Assembly: GCA_029204225.1 (NCBI GenBank)
Contig: CM055097.1
Coordinates: 59,646,883-59,710,882 of the forward strand
DNA: 64,000 bases
Reading direction: 5' to 3'
Source of the DNA: Diphasiastrum complanatum
Lineage: Eukaryota; Streptophyta; Lycopodiopsida; Lycopodiales; Lycopodiaceae
Of this stretch, positions 11,008-21,780 are shown in pieces. Made by a program: the position numbers and the translations under genes. Numbering within the stretch: the stretch's first letter is position 1; every line of letters starts with the position of its first letter. The notes under the pieces were generated by a model, which made no database searches, had not been told where the DNA came from, and was given only the letters and a program-made list of their open reading frames with translations.

Positions 11008-11628
11008 TGGTTTTAAAGAATAGCACAATTTAGATATTAAATTAAAAACTCGCCAAATGTTACGATCTTTCGTAACGCATTCAAATTCATAACAAAAGAG
11101 AGATTATTGTAATATATCAATAATTTATTACAAAACATTGTTTAATTTTCATCATCTTCTCCTCTTCAAGATTTAGACGGATAGTATTGTCATGAAGGAA
11201 TAATCTCCTTTCATGTGGATCCAAAAATTCTGAATTTTTCTTTTGCTCATATTTATGTAACCCGAATAAAGGGCTATTGTAGATGATCTTTTTGTAGTAT
11301 CATTGGGAGTATAATCCAATATTTTAGTAGCCAAATCTCTTTTCACAAAAAATATTTTATATGTTCCTCTGGAGTAAGTATGGCCTTCTAAACTAGCAGA
11401 TAATGACTTGATGGCCATAATAACAATGGTTGCATATGGATTAAAAGATGAATGGTCTATATATAAATCTCATTATTTTGAAAGTTTTCAAATAATGAGA
11501 AAGAGATATATCCTTTCTCCCATGTGATACACCTCGAAGGCCTCTGTGTCTCATACCAAAGGCATCTAGTTAAGTAGCATATTGTAGAAGAGTCAAGAAA
11601 ATAACAATACAACCTCAAACTTCAACAT
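11008..11628. other. AT-rich spacer with one weak minus-strand ORF
   Basis: A minus-strand ORF of 81 residues (11418-11173) has no recognised domain. No other signal was seen. Confidence 0.4.
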
Positions 11629-12230
11629 TTGTTTGAAAAAAAAAAACTTCACAATGTCAAGACCAATACAATATCTACTTACCAGATCATGATCATTGTA
11701 TTCAACGACGTTTGTTCTGCTAATGTCATGGCCTCTACATTGTTCAAGGGAAGTCCTTGGAAGATATTTCTTTTGGAATTAGTGAGCGACAGAGATGGCG
11801 GATTTAATTTCACTTTTTGGAAAGTTTTAATAGACAAGTTGGGCACTAAACTGTGGTTAAGTACATCATTTCATCTAGAAATCGATAGACAAACGAAAAG
11901 GGTCAACCAATGGTTGGAGTGCTATCTACGACATTTTGTTTTAGATCATCAGACAAAGTGGATAAAGTGGTTGTATTTAGCTTAATTTTGTTATGATAGT
12001 ACTTGATATGGCCACGAGTACCATTACAACCCTTTAGTGTGGACTTGTCAAAGGTTGTAGTTCCAGCAGTTGTGAATCAGGTTTCGCACGTGAATGAAAC
12101 TTTGAAAGCTAAATGAGAGCATATTAAAGCAGCACAAATACGAATGAAGCAGTACGTTGATCAAAAAATGACTTTTCGTGACTTTGTTGAAGGAAATTTT
12201 GTGTATTTAAAGTAAGGAGAGAATCCACCT
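11629..12230 (+). pseudogene. Ty3/gypsy (chromovirus-type) integrase fragment
   Basis: The frame from 11629 to 11985 contains the gypsy integrase core: V-S-D-R-D-G-G-F for the second catalytic aspartate, then a histidine-rich segment and D-R-Q-T-K-R-V-N-Q where the catalytic glutamate is normally E in DGQTERVNQ; here the position reads K, so the site is dead. The C-terminal part continues with stops to about 12215 (AAQIRMKQYVDQKM, then FVEGNFVYL). The first catalytic aspartate region and everything upstream are missing. Sequence type matches the integrase of the complete chromovirus at 36.1-36.9 kb. Confidence 0.75.
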
Positions 12231-12276
12231 GGTGTCCACACTACTCTAACAACTATACAGGAAATGAGTGCCCGCA

Positions 12277-12390
12277 GTTGAGACAGAGGTTAGAGCGACC
12301 TGTCGAATATTGCCATATCTGCAATATGAGCAATCACAATACCCATGAATGTCAATATAACCTCAAGAACCAAGCAGTATGACCAGTACC
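12277..12390 (+). pseudogene. Gypsy gag zinc knuckle
   Basis: The frame beginning near 12277 has a CCHC knuckle, C-H-I-C-N-M-S-N-H-N-T-H-E-C (12311-12353), and ends at a TGA near 12380. It is the nucleic-acid-binding part of gag and opens the plus-strand gypsy fragment that runs to 16026. The minus-strand copy at 20754-20700 has the same knuckle in the form C-D-I-C-D-F-M-G-H-T-S-L-Y-C. Confidence 0.75.
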
Positions 12391-12403
12391 GAATCTCGTC
12401 CCA

Positions 12404-12886
12404 TTGGCACAACATCAAGATGCCTTGCTCCAACCACCGCCTAGATTGGCATTACCTCTCATTCTCCCCAAAACCCAAGGTTTAGTAGTACAAAATCATC
12501 AATCAGCTGCTCAGCAATTGAACATGGTCGAAGTGACTGAAGAACCCTACTATCCTAGAGAGGACGCACAAGATTCTATTCCAGTGCATTTTATAGATGG
12601 AGAGAATGGTGACTTAGAGCCAATCTATGCCAATCAGCTTAGAGGTACTGGAATTAGAGCTCCCATCAAGTGCTACATATGCAGAGAGAACCATAGAATT
12701 GTTGAGTTCGCTAACAAGCCACAAGGCAACTTTGTACCACTTTGTCGAGATTGCGGGTACGGGACACCCGTGTCTCACGTGTCCAATGAGAAAGGAGAAG
12801 CAAGGAGAGGTCTCTGCCCCTCTGCATTTGATGAGTGTGGTAGGAAAACCCAAAGCATCTATGATGCCTGTATTCATCCAGACTAG
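12404..12886 (+). pseudogene. Gypsy gag C-terminal region with second Zn-binding motif
   Basis: 160-residue open segment. The first half is Pro/Gln-rich. A Cys/His cluster follows at about residues 97-118 (C-Y-I-C-R-E-N-H, then L-C-R-D-C-G), like the second zinc motif of this gypsy family on the minus strand at 20274-20100. It lies between the CCHC knuckle and the protease, as expected for gag. Confidence 0.65.
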
Positions 12887-13279
12887 AGCCTAGAAACGAA
12901 AAGAGAAGGAGCCATCCAAATCTGCTACCACTGGTCTTTCTAGTGGATCATTTGGTTCATTATATGTAGGTGAATACCCAAATCCCACAGTCGAGCAAGG
13001 TAACTTTAGACGCATGGAGTGGGTGAAAGAATCTCAAGCCCTAGATTAGGCTAGAGAGACAGCCCTAGAGCAAGACCAACATCAGTCCGAAGGCGAGAAC
13101 GATCAACGACCTACCACTTCCTCTCGCTCCCTAGTAAATCCTAGGTTACTGCAATTCATCCATGAAACCGGACAGAATGCAAATGAGAATTCTAGTTTTG
13201 AAGTTCCATATCAAGGAAGAGGAGAAAGATCTTACCGTTGTTCTAGTCGATCTGCTGAGACCTAGGCACCTTATTCAAA
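12887..13279 (+). pseudogene. Gypsy gag/protease linker with stops
   Basis: Connecting sequence of the same element, readable in pieces (MEWVKESQALD, then a Ser/Gln/Glu-rich stretch) but broken by stops at about 12885, 13048 and 13263. No domain. Confidence 0.55.
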
Positions 13280-13817
13280 ATGCATCCGACCATTTGGGAA
13301 GGATCAAAAACTTACATAGACGGACCAGACAATGAGAAACTTGAAGCGCACCCTACCAATTTGGTGTATGATGAAGTAGAGAGATCGCAACCAGTCCACC
13401 AAGTAGGGGTAGGATGGGAGAAAGATGCTAAATACGTGACCATTCCGATCACACATCGAGGGTTTCCAAAAGAATCGACCATAGTCGACGGAGGATCCAA
13501 AGTGAATATCATGCCTTCCAAACTTTATCACGAATGGGGCCTTGCACATGGTAAGCGCTCCTTTTACCATCCGACTAGCTAACCAGTCTAGTGTGAAACC
13601 GTTAGGCATAGCCAATGAAGTAGACCCATTTTTTTATGAAGATGATATCGTGATCAAGAGATTAGCACAACTAGTGAAGAAATCTAGCGAAGGCCACCAG
13701 GACTCCGTTTCACTTTTTATGATGAGCCTAGAGGCTATACCCCAAGAACCATTGCAAGGAGTCTATAGTGAGAACGAGATAGAAGTTCTTCAGGTGTTCA
13801 CCCTCGAAGAAGGCTGA
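13280..13817 (+). pseudogene. Gypsy aspartic protease remnant
   Basis: Residues around 75-90 of the frame 13280-13582 give I-V-D-G-G-S-K-V-N-I-M-P, the place of the retroviral-type protease motif D-(S/T)-G-(A/S). The serine or threonine of the catalytic triad is replaced by glycine, so the copy is probably inactive. After a frame change near 13560 the next frame carries PFTIRLANQSSVKPLGIA, the downstream part of the same domain. The protease would cleave the gag-pol polyprotein. Order gag-protease-RT is kept with the neighbours. Confidence 0.75.
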
Positions 13818-14408
13818 GAGTACGAGGATGAGGATTTTCTTTGATATGTAGATCTTGACCATTTCAAGCCCGCGCCAAAATCTCGAAGTACTAGATCCAC
13901 AAAAGCCTCTAGTAAATGAAGATCTCATCGAAACAACAGAGCCCCACAAGGTAATGCTATAGTAGGCCGAATGGATATGGTAACTGACGAATCTATGACT
14001 AGTGTTCCAATAACCATAACGATCTCTTGCGAGAATGCATAGATTGGGACCTAGCTAAGGATGAAGCTCTTTATAAGCTAGAAATCTCATTATGGGACAA
14101 TATCATAAAGATGGTAAAAAATCTGACACCTAATCCACAATCAAAGTCACCAACGGACACCAAGGGAAAAGAGCCAATTACTTCGGGTCCCTCATCTGGA
14201 GGCTCTCCAAAAGAAAACATCTCCCATCACCTTCGCTGACCTAGGTATGAAGCCATCCAAGAGCATCAGAAAACTCGACCGAGCTTTGAAAAGGATGGGA
14301 ATCAACAATCAGTCAACCACCAGCCTACTTCGAAAATGTAAACCCCTGTATAAGGCAAAAACCACTGAGTGGAAATCCAAGAGTGATAAATGAGAGATCA
14401 AATCTGAG
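13818..14408 (+). pseudogene. Protease-RT linker of gypsy element
   Basis: Low-complexity acidic and Ser/Pro-rich pieces (a 70-residue open segment at 14027-14239) with several stops. Same position as the long linker of the minus-strand relative at 18251-19096. Confidence 0.55.
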
Positions 14409-15427
14409 TTGACCGACCATGAACTAAAAGATAAAATCCACCAGGACGCCATAGAAGAACCCAAGCCTACACATGACGTACCTCAATACTTCAAGGATTA
14501 CGAGATGGATGAAGTGGTAGTGATTATGCCCAGAGTGAAGAAGGAACCCTTAGAAGAAACCTCCCAAGGAGCCAATGTTTACGAAGGTCCAGCCAGAACG
14601 AAAGAGATAGATCTAGCTGAGAAGGGAGAGGAAAGCCGTATGGTGTCAGTAGGACAAGATGTAGAGGGAGAGGAACTCGAAGATCTCAAGGCACTTATTT
14701 GCAAATACTGCAACTATCTTGCTTGGAATAACATTGAGCTAAAGGGAATTTCGCCAGATGTTGTGGTTTACACCATTCCACCGGTTGATGGTGCAAAACC
14801 CGTAGTTAGTAGGTCCTATAGGTCTAATCCGCACTACGTGCAGTTGATCCGAGAAGAACTGAAGAAGCTTCTAGATGTAGGATTCATCTACGAGATGAAA
14901 CACATTGATTGGGTATCACCTATTGTGGTAGTACCTAAGAAAAACGAGAAACTTAGAATGTGTGTGGACTACAAGAAGCTGAACGCCATAACCAACAAGG
15001 ACCATTTTTCTTTACCATTCGCGGAAAATGTGTTAGAGAGAATAGCCAGAGTAGAAGCCTATAGTTTTCTAGATGGGTTTAATGGCTATAACCAAGTGCA
15101 GATAGCCCCAGAAGATTAGCACAAAACTGCATTCTCCATTGAGTGGGGAACGTATGCCTACAAAGTGACGTCATTTGGATGCAATGCTCTCAACACTTTC
15201 CAACGAGTCATGAGTTATGTCTTCAAGGATTTTCTTCAGAAGTTTCTTGAAATTTTTATGGATGACTTGTGTGTCTAGTCCTCTAGAGCCCAACATCTAG
15301 CTTGCTTAGAAAAAGTGTTCATCTAGTGTCGATTATTCGGCATATCCCTAAACCCAACCAAATGCCAATTTCTGGTCACACACGGCATAATGCTAGGCCA
15401 TGTAGTTTCGAGGCATGGTATCGCCAT
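14409..15427 (+). pseudogene. Gypsy reverse transcriptase, first copy
   Basis: 236-residue frame to 15119, then more of the same domain past a TAG at 15117. The linker has VPQYFKDYEMDEVVVIMP and Y-E-G-P-A-R-T. The RT fingers and palm follow: SPIVVVPKKNEKLRMCVDYK, SFLDGFNGYNQVQIAPED. After the stop come F-G-C-N-A and E-I-F-M-D-D-L, the catalytic Y/F-x-D-D position, with another stop (15278) and a one-base loss near 15180. The type, with G-F-x-G-Y-N-Q and M-D-D, fits non-chromoviral Tat/Athila-like gypsy RT. Positions 14804-15427 are the source of a tandem duplication that starts at 15428. Confidence 0.85.
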
Positions 15428-16026
15428 AGTTAGTAGGTACTATAGGTCTAATCCGCACTACGTGCAGTTGATCCGAGAAGAACTGAAGAAGCTTCTAGAT
15501 GTAGGATTCATCTACGAGATGGAACACATTGATTGGGTATCACCTACTGTGGTAGTACCTAAGAAAAACGAAAAACTTAGAATGTGTGTGGACTACAAGA
15601 AGCTGAACGCCATAACCAACAAGGACCATTTTTCTTTACCATTCACGTGCAGATAGTCCCAGAAGATTAGCACAAAACTGCATTCTCCATTGAGTGAGGA
15701 ACATATGCCTACAAAGTGATGCCATTTGGATTGTGCAATGCTCCCAACACTTTCCAACAAGTCATGAGTTATGTCTTCAAGGATTTTCTTCAGAAGTTTC
15801 TTGAAATTTTTATGGATGACTTGTGTGTCCACTCCTCTAGAGCCCAACATCTAGCTTGCTTAGAGAAAGTGTTCATCTTGGCGTATCCCTAAACCCAGCA
15901 TGCCAATTTCTGGTCACGCACGGCATAATGCTAGGCCAAGTAGTTTCGAGGCATGGTATCGCCACGGACGTCGACAAGATCCACATAATACTTGCTTTGC
16001 ATGAGTTGGGGACTGTACATGACGTA
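15428..16026 (+). pseudogene. Tandemly duplicated gypsy RT segment, second copy
   Basis: From 15428 the sequence repeats 14804 onward almost base for base (offset 624). It skips about 77 bases after TTACCATTC and resumes at GTGCAGATAG, up to about 15963. It then continues uniquely (DVDKIHIILALHELGTVHDV), the RT thumb region expected after the first copy. The duplication therefore happened inside one RT gene. Stops at 15654, 15668 and elsewhere make it non-coding. At 16026-16027 it meets a minus-strand integrase fragment. Confidence 0.85.
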
Positions 16027-16400
16027 GTTGTAAAGACTTATCATCATTTAACCGTTCTGTTGCTGCTATGCGTAAAGATGGTATTAAAATTTCAATCAGC
16101 ATGACAACATCTTGACCATAAACCAGTTGAAAGGGTGTTTGATTTGTACTACTTTTGTAAGCAGTTTTGAATTCCCATAATGTTGCATGTAGCTTATGTT
16201 CCCAATCAAATTGACTTGCTTCAACTATTTTCGTCATAATAGTGTAGAGAATCTTATTGGAAGATTCAGCTTGGTCATTCCCTCTAGGATAATAAGGAGT
16301 ACTAAATCTGTGTATAACAAAAAAATCTTCCAGTAAACACTTTATTGTTTGATTAACAAAGTGTGTACCCCGGTCACTGACAATCTCGTTCGAAGTCGCT
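16027..16400 (-). pseudogene. Gypsy integrase fragment, inverted
   Basis: Read on the minus strand from 16400: E-I-V-S-D-R-G-T-H-F-V-N-Q with the second catalytic aspartate, a degraded N-D-Q-A-E where the catalytic glutamate region falls, then WEHKLHATLWEFKTAYKSS and TPFQLVYGQDVVML. It is a close relative of the plus-strand integrase at 52370-52740, aligning through the same bases in inverted order. Only the core and part of the C-terminus remain. Confidence 0.8.
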
Positions 16401-16454
16401 GGATCGATTGGATAAGTCGATGACTTCGGAGATGTCGATGTAGACTATCATCAA

Positions 16455-16574
16455 ATCTAGGTCTAGATATAATCATAAATTTTGATCGTGTCTCTTTGAT
16501 GATGTTGAATATGAGGGTAGCTCATATCATCAAAGAGACACGATCAAAATTTATGATTATAACTAGACCTAGAT
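16455..16574. repeat. 49-bp-stem inverted repeat
   Basis: 16455-16503 (starting ATCTAGGTCTAGATATAATC) is the reverse complement of 16526-16574 with one mismatch, separated by a 22-base loop. Any transcript would form a nearly perfect hairpin of about 120 bases. No coding sequence overlaps. It may be a MITE-like foldback or an inverted-repeat small-RNA locus. Confidence 0.85.
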
Positions 16575-16992
<418 letters not shown>

Positions 16993-16997
16993 CTACA

Positions 16998-17150
16998 CCT
17001 AAATGGAAAGCACGGCTAGTGGCTAAAGGATTCACTAAGTCCAAGGAGGGGATTACCAAGAAATTTTTAGTCTCGTCGTCAAGATGCAGTCAATAAGGAC
17101 TCTGATTGCGTTAGCATGCAACGTCGTTGATGCCAGTACCAATACGGTGA
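16998..17150 (+). pseudogene. Copia RT N-terminal scrap, out of order
   Basis: The frame beginning near 16998 reads WKARLVAKGFTKSKEGI, the opening of the copia reverse transcriptase. A shifted frame then gives VKMQSIRTLIALACN. In copia pol the RT follows the integrase, but here it precedes the GAG-pre-integrase and integrase of the next feature. The order shows rearrangement. Confidence 0.7.
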
Positions 17151-17803
17151 TCATGCAAGGTAGACGAAAGGGCAACCTGTATCATTTGAGGGTATTTCTG
17201 CTGACAGATCAAGCACACTAAGCTCGTGAATCTGCAGATGTTCTATGGCATAGAAGCCTATGCCACATGAACTCAATGACACTGTATCAAGCAAGCCAAC
17301 ATGGAGCTATCACAGGGGTAAGCATCACAAATGCAACTAATTCGACAACCTATGATGCGTGCATGAAAGAGAAGATGTCCCGAAATCCTTTCACTAGAGA
17401 CTCCTATAGAACAACAAAGATTTCGGAGCTGGTACATTTAGACATATGTGGACCTTTCAATGTGATCTCAATAGGAGGCTCGAGATATTACATCACCTTT
17501 GTTGACGACTACATCAAGTTTTCCAGAGTCTACTTCATACACAACAAATCAAATGCACTCAACAAATTCACAAAATACGTGAACTGGACAAAAAGATGCA
17601 CAGATATCTCGAACCAATTCATTGACTTCTGCAATGATCGAGAAATCCTTCATAGAAGGATTGCATCCTACACACCACAACAGAACGGTGTGGCTGAGAG
17701 AAAGAACAAGACACTCATGGAAGCTGCAAGGTGCATGATGGCCTACTCAAAGGCACCAAGAGTGCTATGGGCTGAAGCGATAGCTATAGCCGCCTACATC
17801 TAG
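17151..17803 (+). pseudogene. Ty1/copia GAG-pre-integrase and integrase
   Basis: Starting near 17150, G-R-R-K-G-N-L-Y-H-L leads into LWHRSLCHMN (GAG-pre-integrase). The main frame 17267-17803 (178 residues) has a C-M-K-E-K-M zinc-site remnant, V-H-L-D-I-C-G-P (first catalytic aspartate), YITFVDDYIKFSRVYF, and TPQQNGVAERKNKTLMEAAR (catalytic glutamate). The segment that normally carries the second aspartate (R-x-D-N-G-x-E-F) is missing, replaced by S-N-Q-F-I-D-F-C, so an internal deletion has removed the active site. Confidence 0.85.
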
Positions 17804-18250
17804 AACATAATAGGAAAATCAGGTGTTCTTCATACGACACCGCATGAACTATGGTGGGGTAGAAAGTCGAATTAGGATATCTCGTCGGGTATGACAATCA
17901 TTCGTCATACTACATGATCTACATGCTAGAAACGAATATAGTAAAGACTGTTAGAGACGCCAAGTTCGATGAGACTAGAACAATGGCTGACAATGATTTT
18001 GCCAACTATGAAGTCCTAGGAAAGTAGTACTACAACCTGCCAACCATGATATAGGGAGCAGAATTTGAACACTCAAACGAAGATGTTTGAGCCCCACACC
18101 AGCTGAGCGATGAACCAGATGAAGAAAGGACTGCAAGCTTGCCTGCAGCTACAACTCATGTAAACTGAGATGGTTCCGGATCTAGCCAAGAAGAAAAAGA
18201 CAAGAGCATTGCAGTACCTGAAGAATCTCCCAGGAGATCACCCATTCCTT
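17804..18250 (+). pseudogene. Copia integrase C-terminus and linker
   Basis: Continues the same element: after a TAG at 17801, THELWWGRK-like sequence, then YYMIYMLETNIVKTVRDAKF, the usual region between integrase and RT. An acidic, Ser/Pro-rich linker follows. Ends where minus-strand gypsy sequence begins near 18251. Confidence 0.65.
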
Positions 18251-19096
18251 TCATTTCTGTATAATTCCATGCAAATACATCCCTGATGTTTCCAGATCAA
18301 TAAGTTTGGTTGATGACAAATGTGTACCAACATGAACTATTCTATCTATGTCCTCGTCATGATCTTTAAGGTTTAGTGGAATGGTCTTAGCAGGTCCTTC
18401 AAAGGAGTTGGAATTTGGTGTAGGTTCCCGATGTGGCTGTGGTAACTGGATAACAACGTCATTCAGTGTAAAGTCTTTGAACTTCTGTGGAAGATCAAAA
18501 GGTGGGTAGACAAAAGGTTTGAGAACTTTGGGAATCATCTGAGGTGATTCACTACCGGATGTGGAAGCTTGGTCAGATTGTTTGGTTTCTGTCCCTTTTG
18601 ACAAGGGCTTGATCAGCTGTTTAAGCTTCTCACACATCTATTTTTGATGCTCTGTTAATTTTGTATCAATAACTTCAGTTTTTTGTAACCGAGGTTTTTG
18701 TGGTTTTTGAGTGGGTGGTGTTGGTGCCTCACTTATCATATCGTCGTTGATTGTATCCCAGACTTTGTCGGGATACACATCCCATGTATATACTTTGGGT
18801 TTGGGCTTGTATGTTTGTGTGTTGGGTACCTTGGATGTCAGTTGGACGTGAGCCAACGGTCCTGGTGTCGTTATCTCCTTAGAAATTGATTTTGGCGGAT
18901 AAGGTTGTGCATCTAGATATAGGAGTACATGTTCATTCGTCATGTCTATATCATCCATGAAAAGAATACCTTCTTCCGAAACATGGGCGGTAGAGACACT
19001 AGGTTCTCTTGGGCACCACGCTATAGGAATCGGGTCAATCATCATAAGTGGGATGATGGGTGTGTCAATGTCTGTAGAGGATGGGAGAATATCCAC
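18251..19096 (-). pseudogene. Gypsy protease-RT linker, two open segments
   Basis: Two minus-strand open segments (19096-18638 and 18637-18251, separated only by a TAG) encode 280 residues. The second contains DLPQKFKDFTLNDVVIQLP and S-F-E-G-P-A-K-T-I-P-L-N-L, the same block as DVPQYFKDYEMDEVV at 14.48 kb and as 29092-28775. This marks all three as one gypsy family. The segment is proline-rich and has no catalytic motif. Confidence 0.75.
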
Positions 19097-19700
19097 ATCT
19101 GCTGCAACAGTTTTGATACGACATCAATTGGAATCAGTACAGTCTATAGTGGCTAGTGCGTGACCCCAATTGATTATGTCCGTGGATCTCGTATAGTGAC
19201 CTTTTGATTGGATCGGGATGCTATCTGATTCGTCATATGTTGTGGATGACCAATCATCGTATACCTTGGCGGGCTTGACATGGCCTGTTGAGTCAACTGT
19301 GACTCGTTTATCGTGGTTACCAAAGGTAATTTTGCTATGCTTCCAATCTTGGACAACACCTGCCATCTGGAGCCAAGGTGTACCAAGAAGGAGTTTATAT
19401 GTATTGTTATCTTCTGGTAAATCTTAAGATGACACAATCTAGCACAAATTTGACACCTGCTATGCGATCTTTTATATTTGATAAATGACCAGCAGGGTCA
19501 GTAACTCGTTGATCAGCCATGCAAAGTTTATATCATGGTTGATCGAGGGTATGGAATCCCCATGACTTTGCCAATGACAAAGCCATTATATTAACGCCTG
19601 ATCCGCATCTAGGATAGTAGGTACTGCGGGATAGTCTTTATAGGACAAAGATAGGGTGATGCTAGTCCCCTTAGCAACACCTATATTCAACAGATTTACA
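19097..19700 (-). pseudogene. Gypsy protease C-terminal region
   Basis: The frame 19366-19124 reads MAGVVQDWKHSKITFGNHDKR, continuing upstream as L-G-T-P-W-L-Q; this is the back half of the gypsy protease, ending in the (L/F)-L-G-T-x-W-L-x-M block also present at 37860. It ends WGHALATIDC, shared with the plus-strand relative at 38098-38120. The catalytic D-S-G part upstream is degraded. Confidence 0.7.
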
Positions 19701-20001
19701 AGAATCTGAAAAATTGTAGGAATCTCTTCTATTTTTTGCTATTCATCAGAAATAGTAGGCAGTTGAAAATTTTGATGGATATAACATTGAAGCCCAGTGA
19801 AGGATTTTATTGCGGTGTGAAACGACATGGTGAGTTGAGCTTGCAGGAAGTCAGAAAATACTTCAAGTCCCTGTGGGGATTGCTCCTTTTCGGGGATATG
19901 AGCTGAGAAAAACTTTCTGTATGTTCTTCCTCTCGCAAAAACTCATCTTGAAACTCATTATATTGTCGTTGTTCCACTTTTGGGTCTGGGTAATCTTTTG
20001 G
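19701..20001 (-). pseudogene. Gypsy gag-protease junction, degraded
   Basis: By position this joins the zinc knuckles (20274-20002) to the protease. Short readable pieces only (F-L-E-V-F-S-D-F-L-Q-A-Q-type on the minus strand); several stops. Confidence 0.4.
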
Positions 20002-20274
20002 TCATGTGGAAGCCGTCAAGAGGCTTCCATGGGGGTCAGCTGATTTGACATTATTTTGCCGCTGTTCTTGTTGTTGGCGTTGTGCTCTAGTGAGAACTCT
20101 AACAGGTTCGGATGAGATATGACGTGCTGGAAGAATCCTGTTAGGTTGTTTAGGACAATCCTTGAAACTGTGTTTACGGACACAGTCGGGACATTCTGCA
20201 TGGTATTGGTTTTTAACTTTACAGTCATCCATGAAATGTCCTGTTTCACCACAAATAAAGCAGCGGTTGCTCAT
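20002..20274 (-). pseudogene. Gypsy gag, two zinc knuckles
   Basis: 90 residues on the minus strand. Residues 4-17 form a clean CCHC knuckle (C-F-I-C-G-E-T-G-H-F-M-D-D-C); a second Cys/His motif, C-P-D-C-V-R-K-H-S-F-K-D-C, follows at about residues 28-40. The tail is Gln/Arg-rich. The plus-strand relative at 30480-30600 has the same pair in decayed form. Confidence 0.8.
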
Positions 20275-20427
20275 TGGGCCTGTGGTAATAGCATAACTAT
20301 CTTGGATGGCTAGCTGTGCTAGATTTTCTGGTGGTGTTGAATACTCATCTCGTTTGCAAGAGCATGAGTTGTCGGTTTGATAATGTTGAGAACTAACAAA
20401 TGGAAGTGTTGTATCTTGATGATAGGA

Positions 20428-20754
20428 CTAATCGTAGGAGTTTTCAACAAGATGTCTTTGTATAGACTCTCGAGGATTTCTATGTTTTGGTGGTCCAAGA
20501 TCTGGTTGTCCTCTTGGAGGTGGTCCTAAGAGCGCCAGCTGTGGTTGAGGTTCATGTCTAGGTTGTCTGGGCAACTCTTGTATATGGACTTGGTTGTTTC
20601 GTGGTTGGTAGTGCATGTAATGGTTTTGTGAAACAAACGGTTGTTGAGGATGTTGAGTATGTCCTCCTGACTGGTTGTGAGGCTGGTTCCTCAGGTTATA
20701 ATAGCAATAAAGAGAGGTATGTCCCATAAAGTCGCAGATGTCACAAAAATACAC
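20428..20754 (-). pseudogene. Gypsy gag, upstream zinc knuckle and Pro/Gln/His-rich segment
   Basis: 108 residues on the minus strand, opening with C-D-I-C-D-F-M-G-H-T-S-L-Y-C (CCHC), then a His/Gln/Pro-rich tract. It is the most upstream part of this gypsy copy. The element is cut at about 20745 by a copia LTR in the opposite orientation. Confidence 0.75.
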
Positions 20755-21389
20755 GGATTTTTGCTATCAGACCAGAAAGCCTTCACGTTCCATCAACGAA
20801 CTGATCCACCGATCAGTTTAACAGCTATTATCAATCTTGTATTTGTAAAGTTAAGTTAGTACAAGATTTTTTAGTTGATATATATACATGTAATTGAGCG
20901 ATTGTAAATAGATGATCATGATATGTAAGGTCAGATAGCGGATAATGTCTCTTATCAGTAGCTGACTCCTCAGAGTTAGTGATTATAGAGAGAGAGAAAA
21001 AAAATTTAGAACCTTAACAATTGTCTTGAATCTGCTAGTAGGATTACACACTTATCAACGTAATTGTATTGTGGTCTGATTGTTGTATTTACAACTTCAA
21101 TATATAGATTCGCTATTGTTCTATACCTTTGCATTCTTGTTTAATGATAAAAACTCTCGCTCTTTCTGACGTCTGAATTAATTCTACATTCTCTTCACAT
21201 CAGGTTATTAGTATTACAGGATTGTATGGCTATCTCAGATGCCTAATTCCTTTTGCAATCTCTCTTTCACGACAGTCTATGACTCCTACACTGATAATTT
21301 GATTTCACACACAAAGAACTACTCGTAACTCCATTCTCTAGGTAATCCACGATCCTGGTAATAACAATTTTCTTGTTTTTCTTCCAATA
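20745..21389 (+). repeat. Copia LTR, 5'-truncated, plus orientation
   Basis: Matches the 3' half of the minus-strand LTR at 1900-3122 in inverted order, from the ACGGATTTT(T/C)GCTATCAG block to the TTCCAATA end. About 580 bases of the LTR's 5' part, including its modular repeats, are missing. The PBS follows four bases after the end. With the copy at 1.9-3.1 kb it forms an inverted pair about 18 kb apart. Confidence 0.8.
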
Positions 21390-21393
21390 GAAG

Positions 21394-21405
21394 TGGTATC
21401 AGAGC
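21394..21405 (+). promoter_or_regulatory. Primer-binding site of plus-strand copia element
   Basis: TGGTATCAGAGC, exact initiator Met-tRNA complement, four bases after the LTR end at 21389. Confidence 0.85.
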
Positions 21406-21780
21406 TGATATCTAATTCCGCCCATAGAGTAATATCAGTGCTTGCTCCCACTTATACTAGCAAGCCAGATGGCTGTCAGCCGCATTTGTTGTTCATTCAT
21501 GATTGCTGCGAACAACATGTACAAATCATGTGTCTGTGTAGCTATACTTCTAGCAATAATCAATCATCAAAAAAGTTGTGTGTATACTTTGATTTAGGCG
21601 GTAGTTAGCAGGCGCGATTCAAGCCTAGACTGATTATCATTCATCAACCCATATTTGCATAGTAGCCAGACACTAATCAAAAACACGTTGATATTGTTGT
21701 CATTTGAGCGATTATCAACAAGAAAAATCTTTATATATTGAATCTCCCGGCTGTCAGCCGCACTTCTTGCCAAAGTGAGA
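21406..21780 (+). other. Copia untranslated leader fragment
   Basis: The first 50 bases match the region inside the PBS at 1830-1883 (inverted). GGCTGTCAGCCGCA, able to fold on itself, occurs twice (about 21472 and 21751). No gag start follows; minus-strand copia sequence begins at 21781. Confidence 0.55.
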
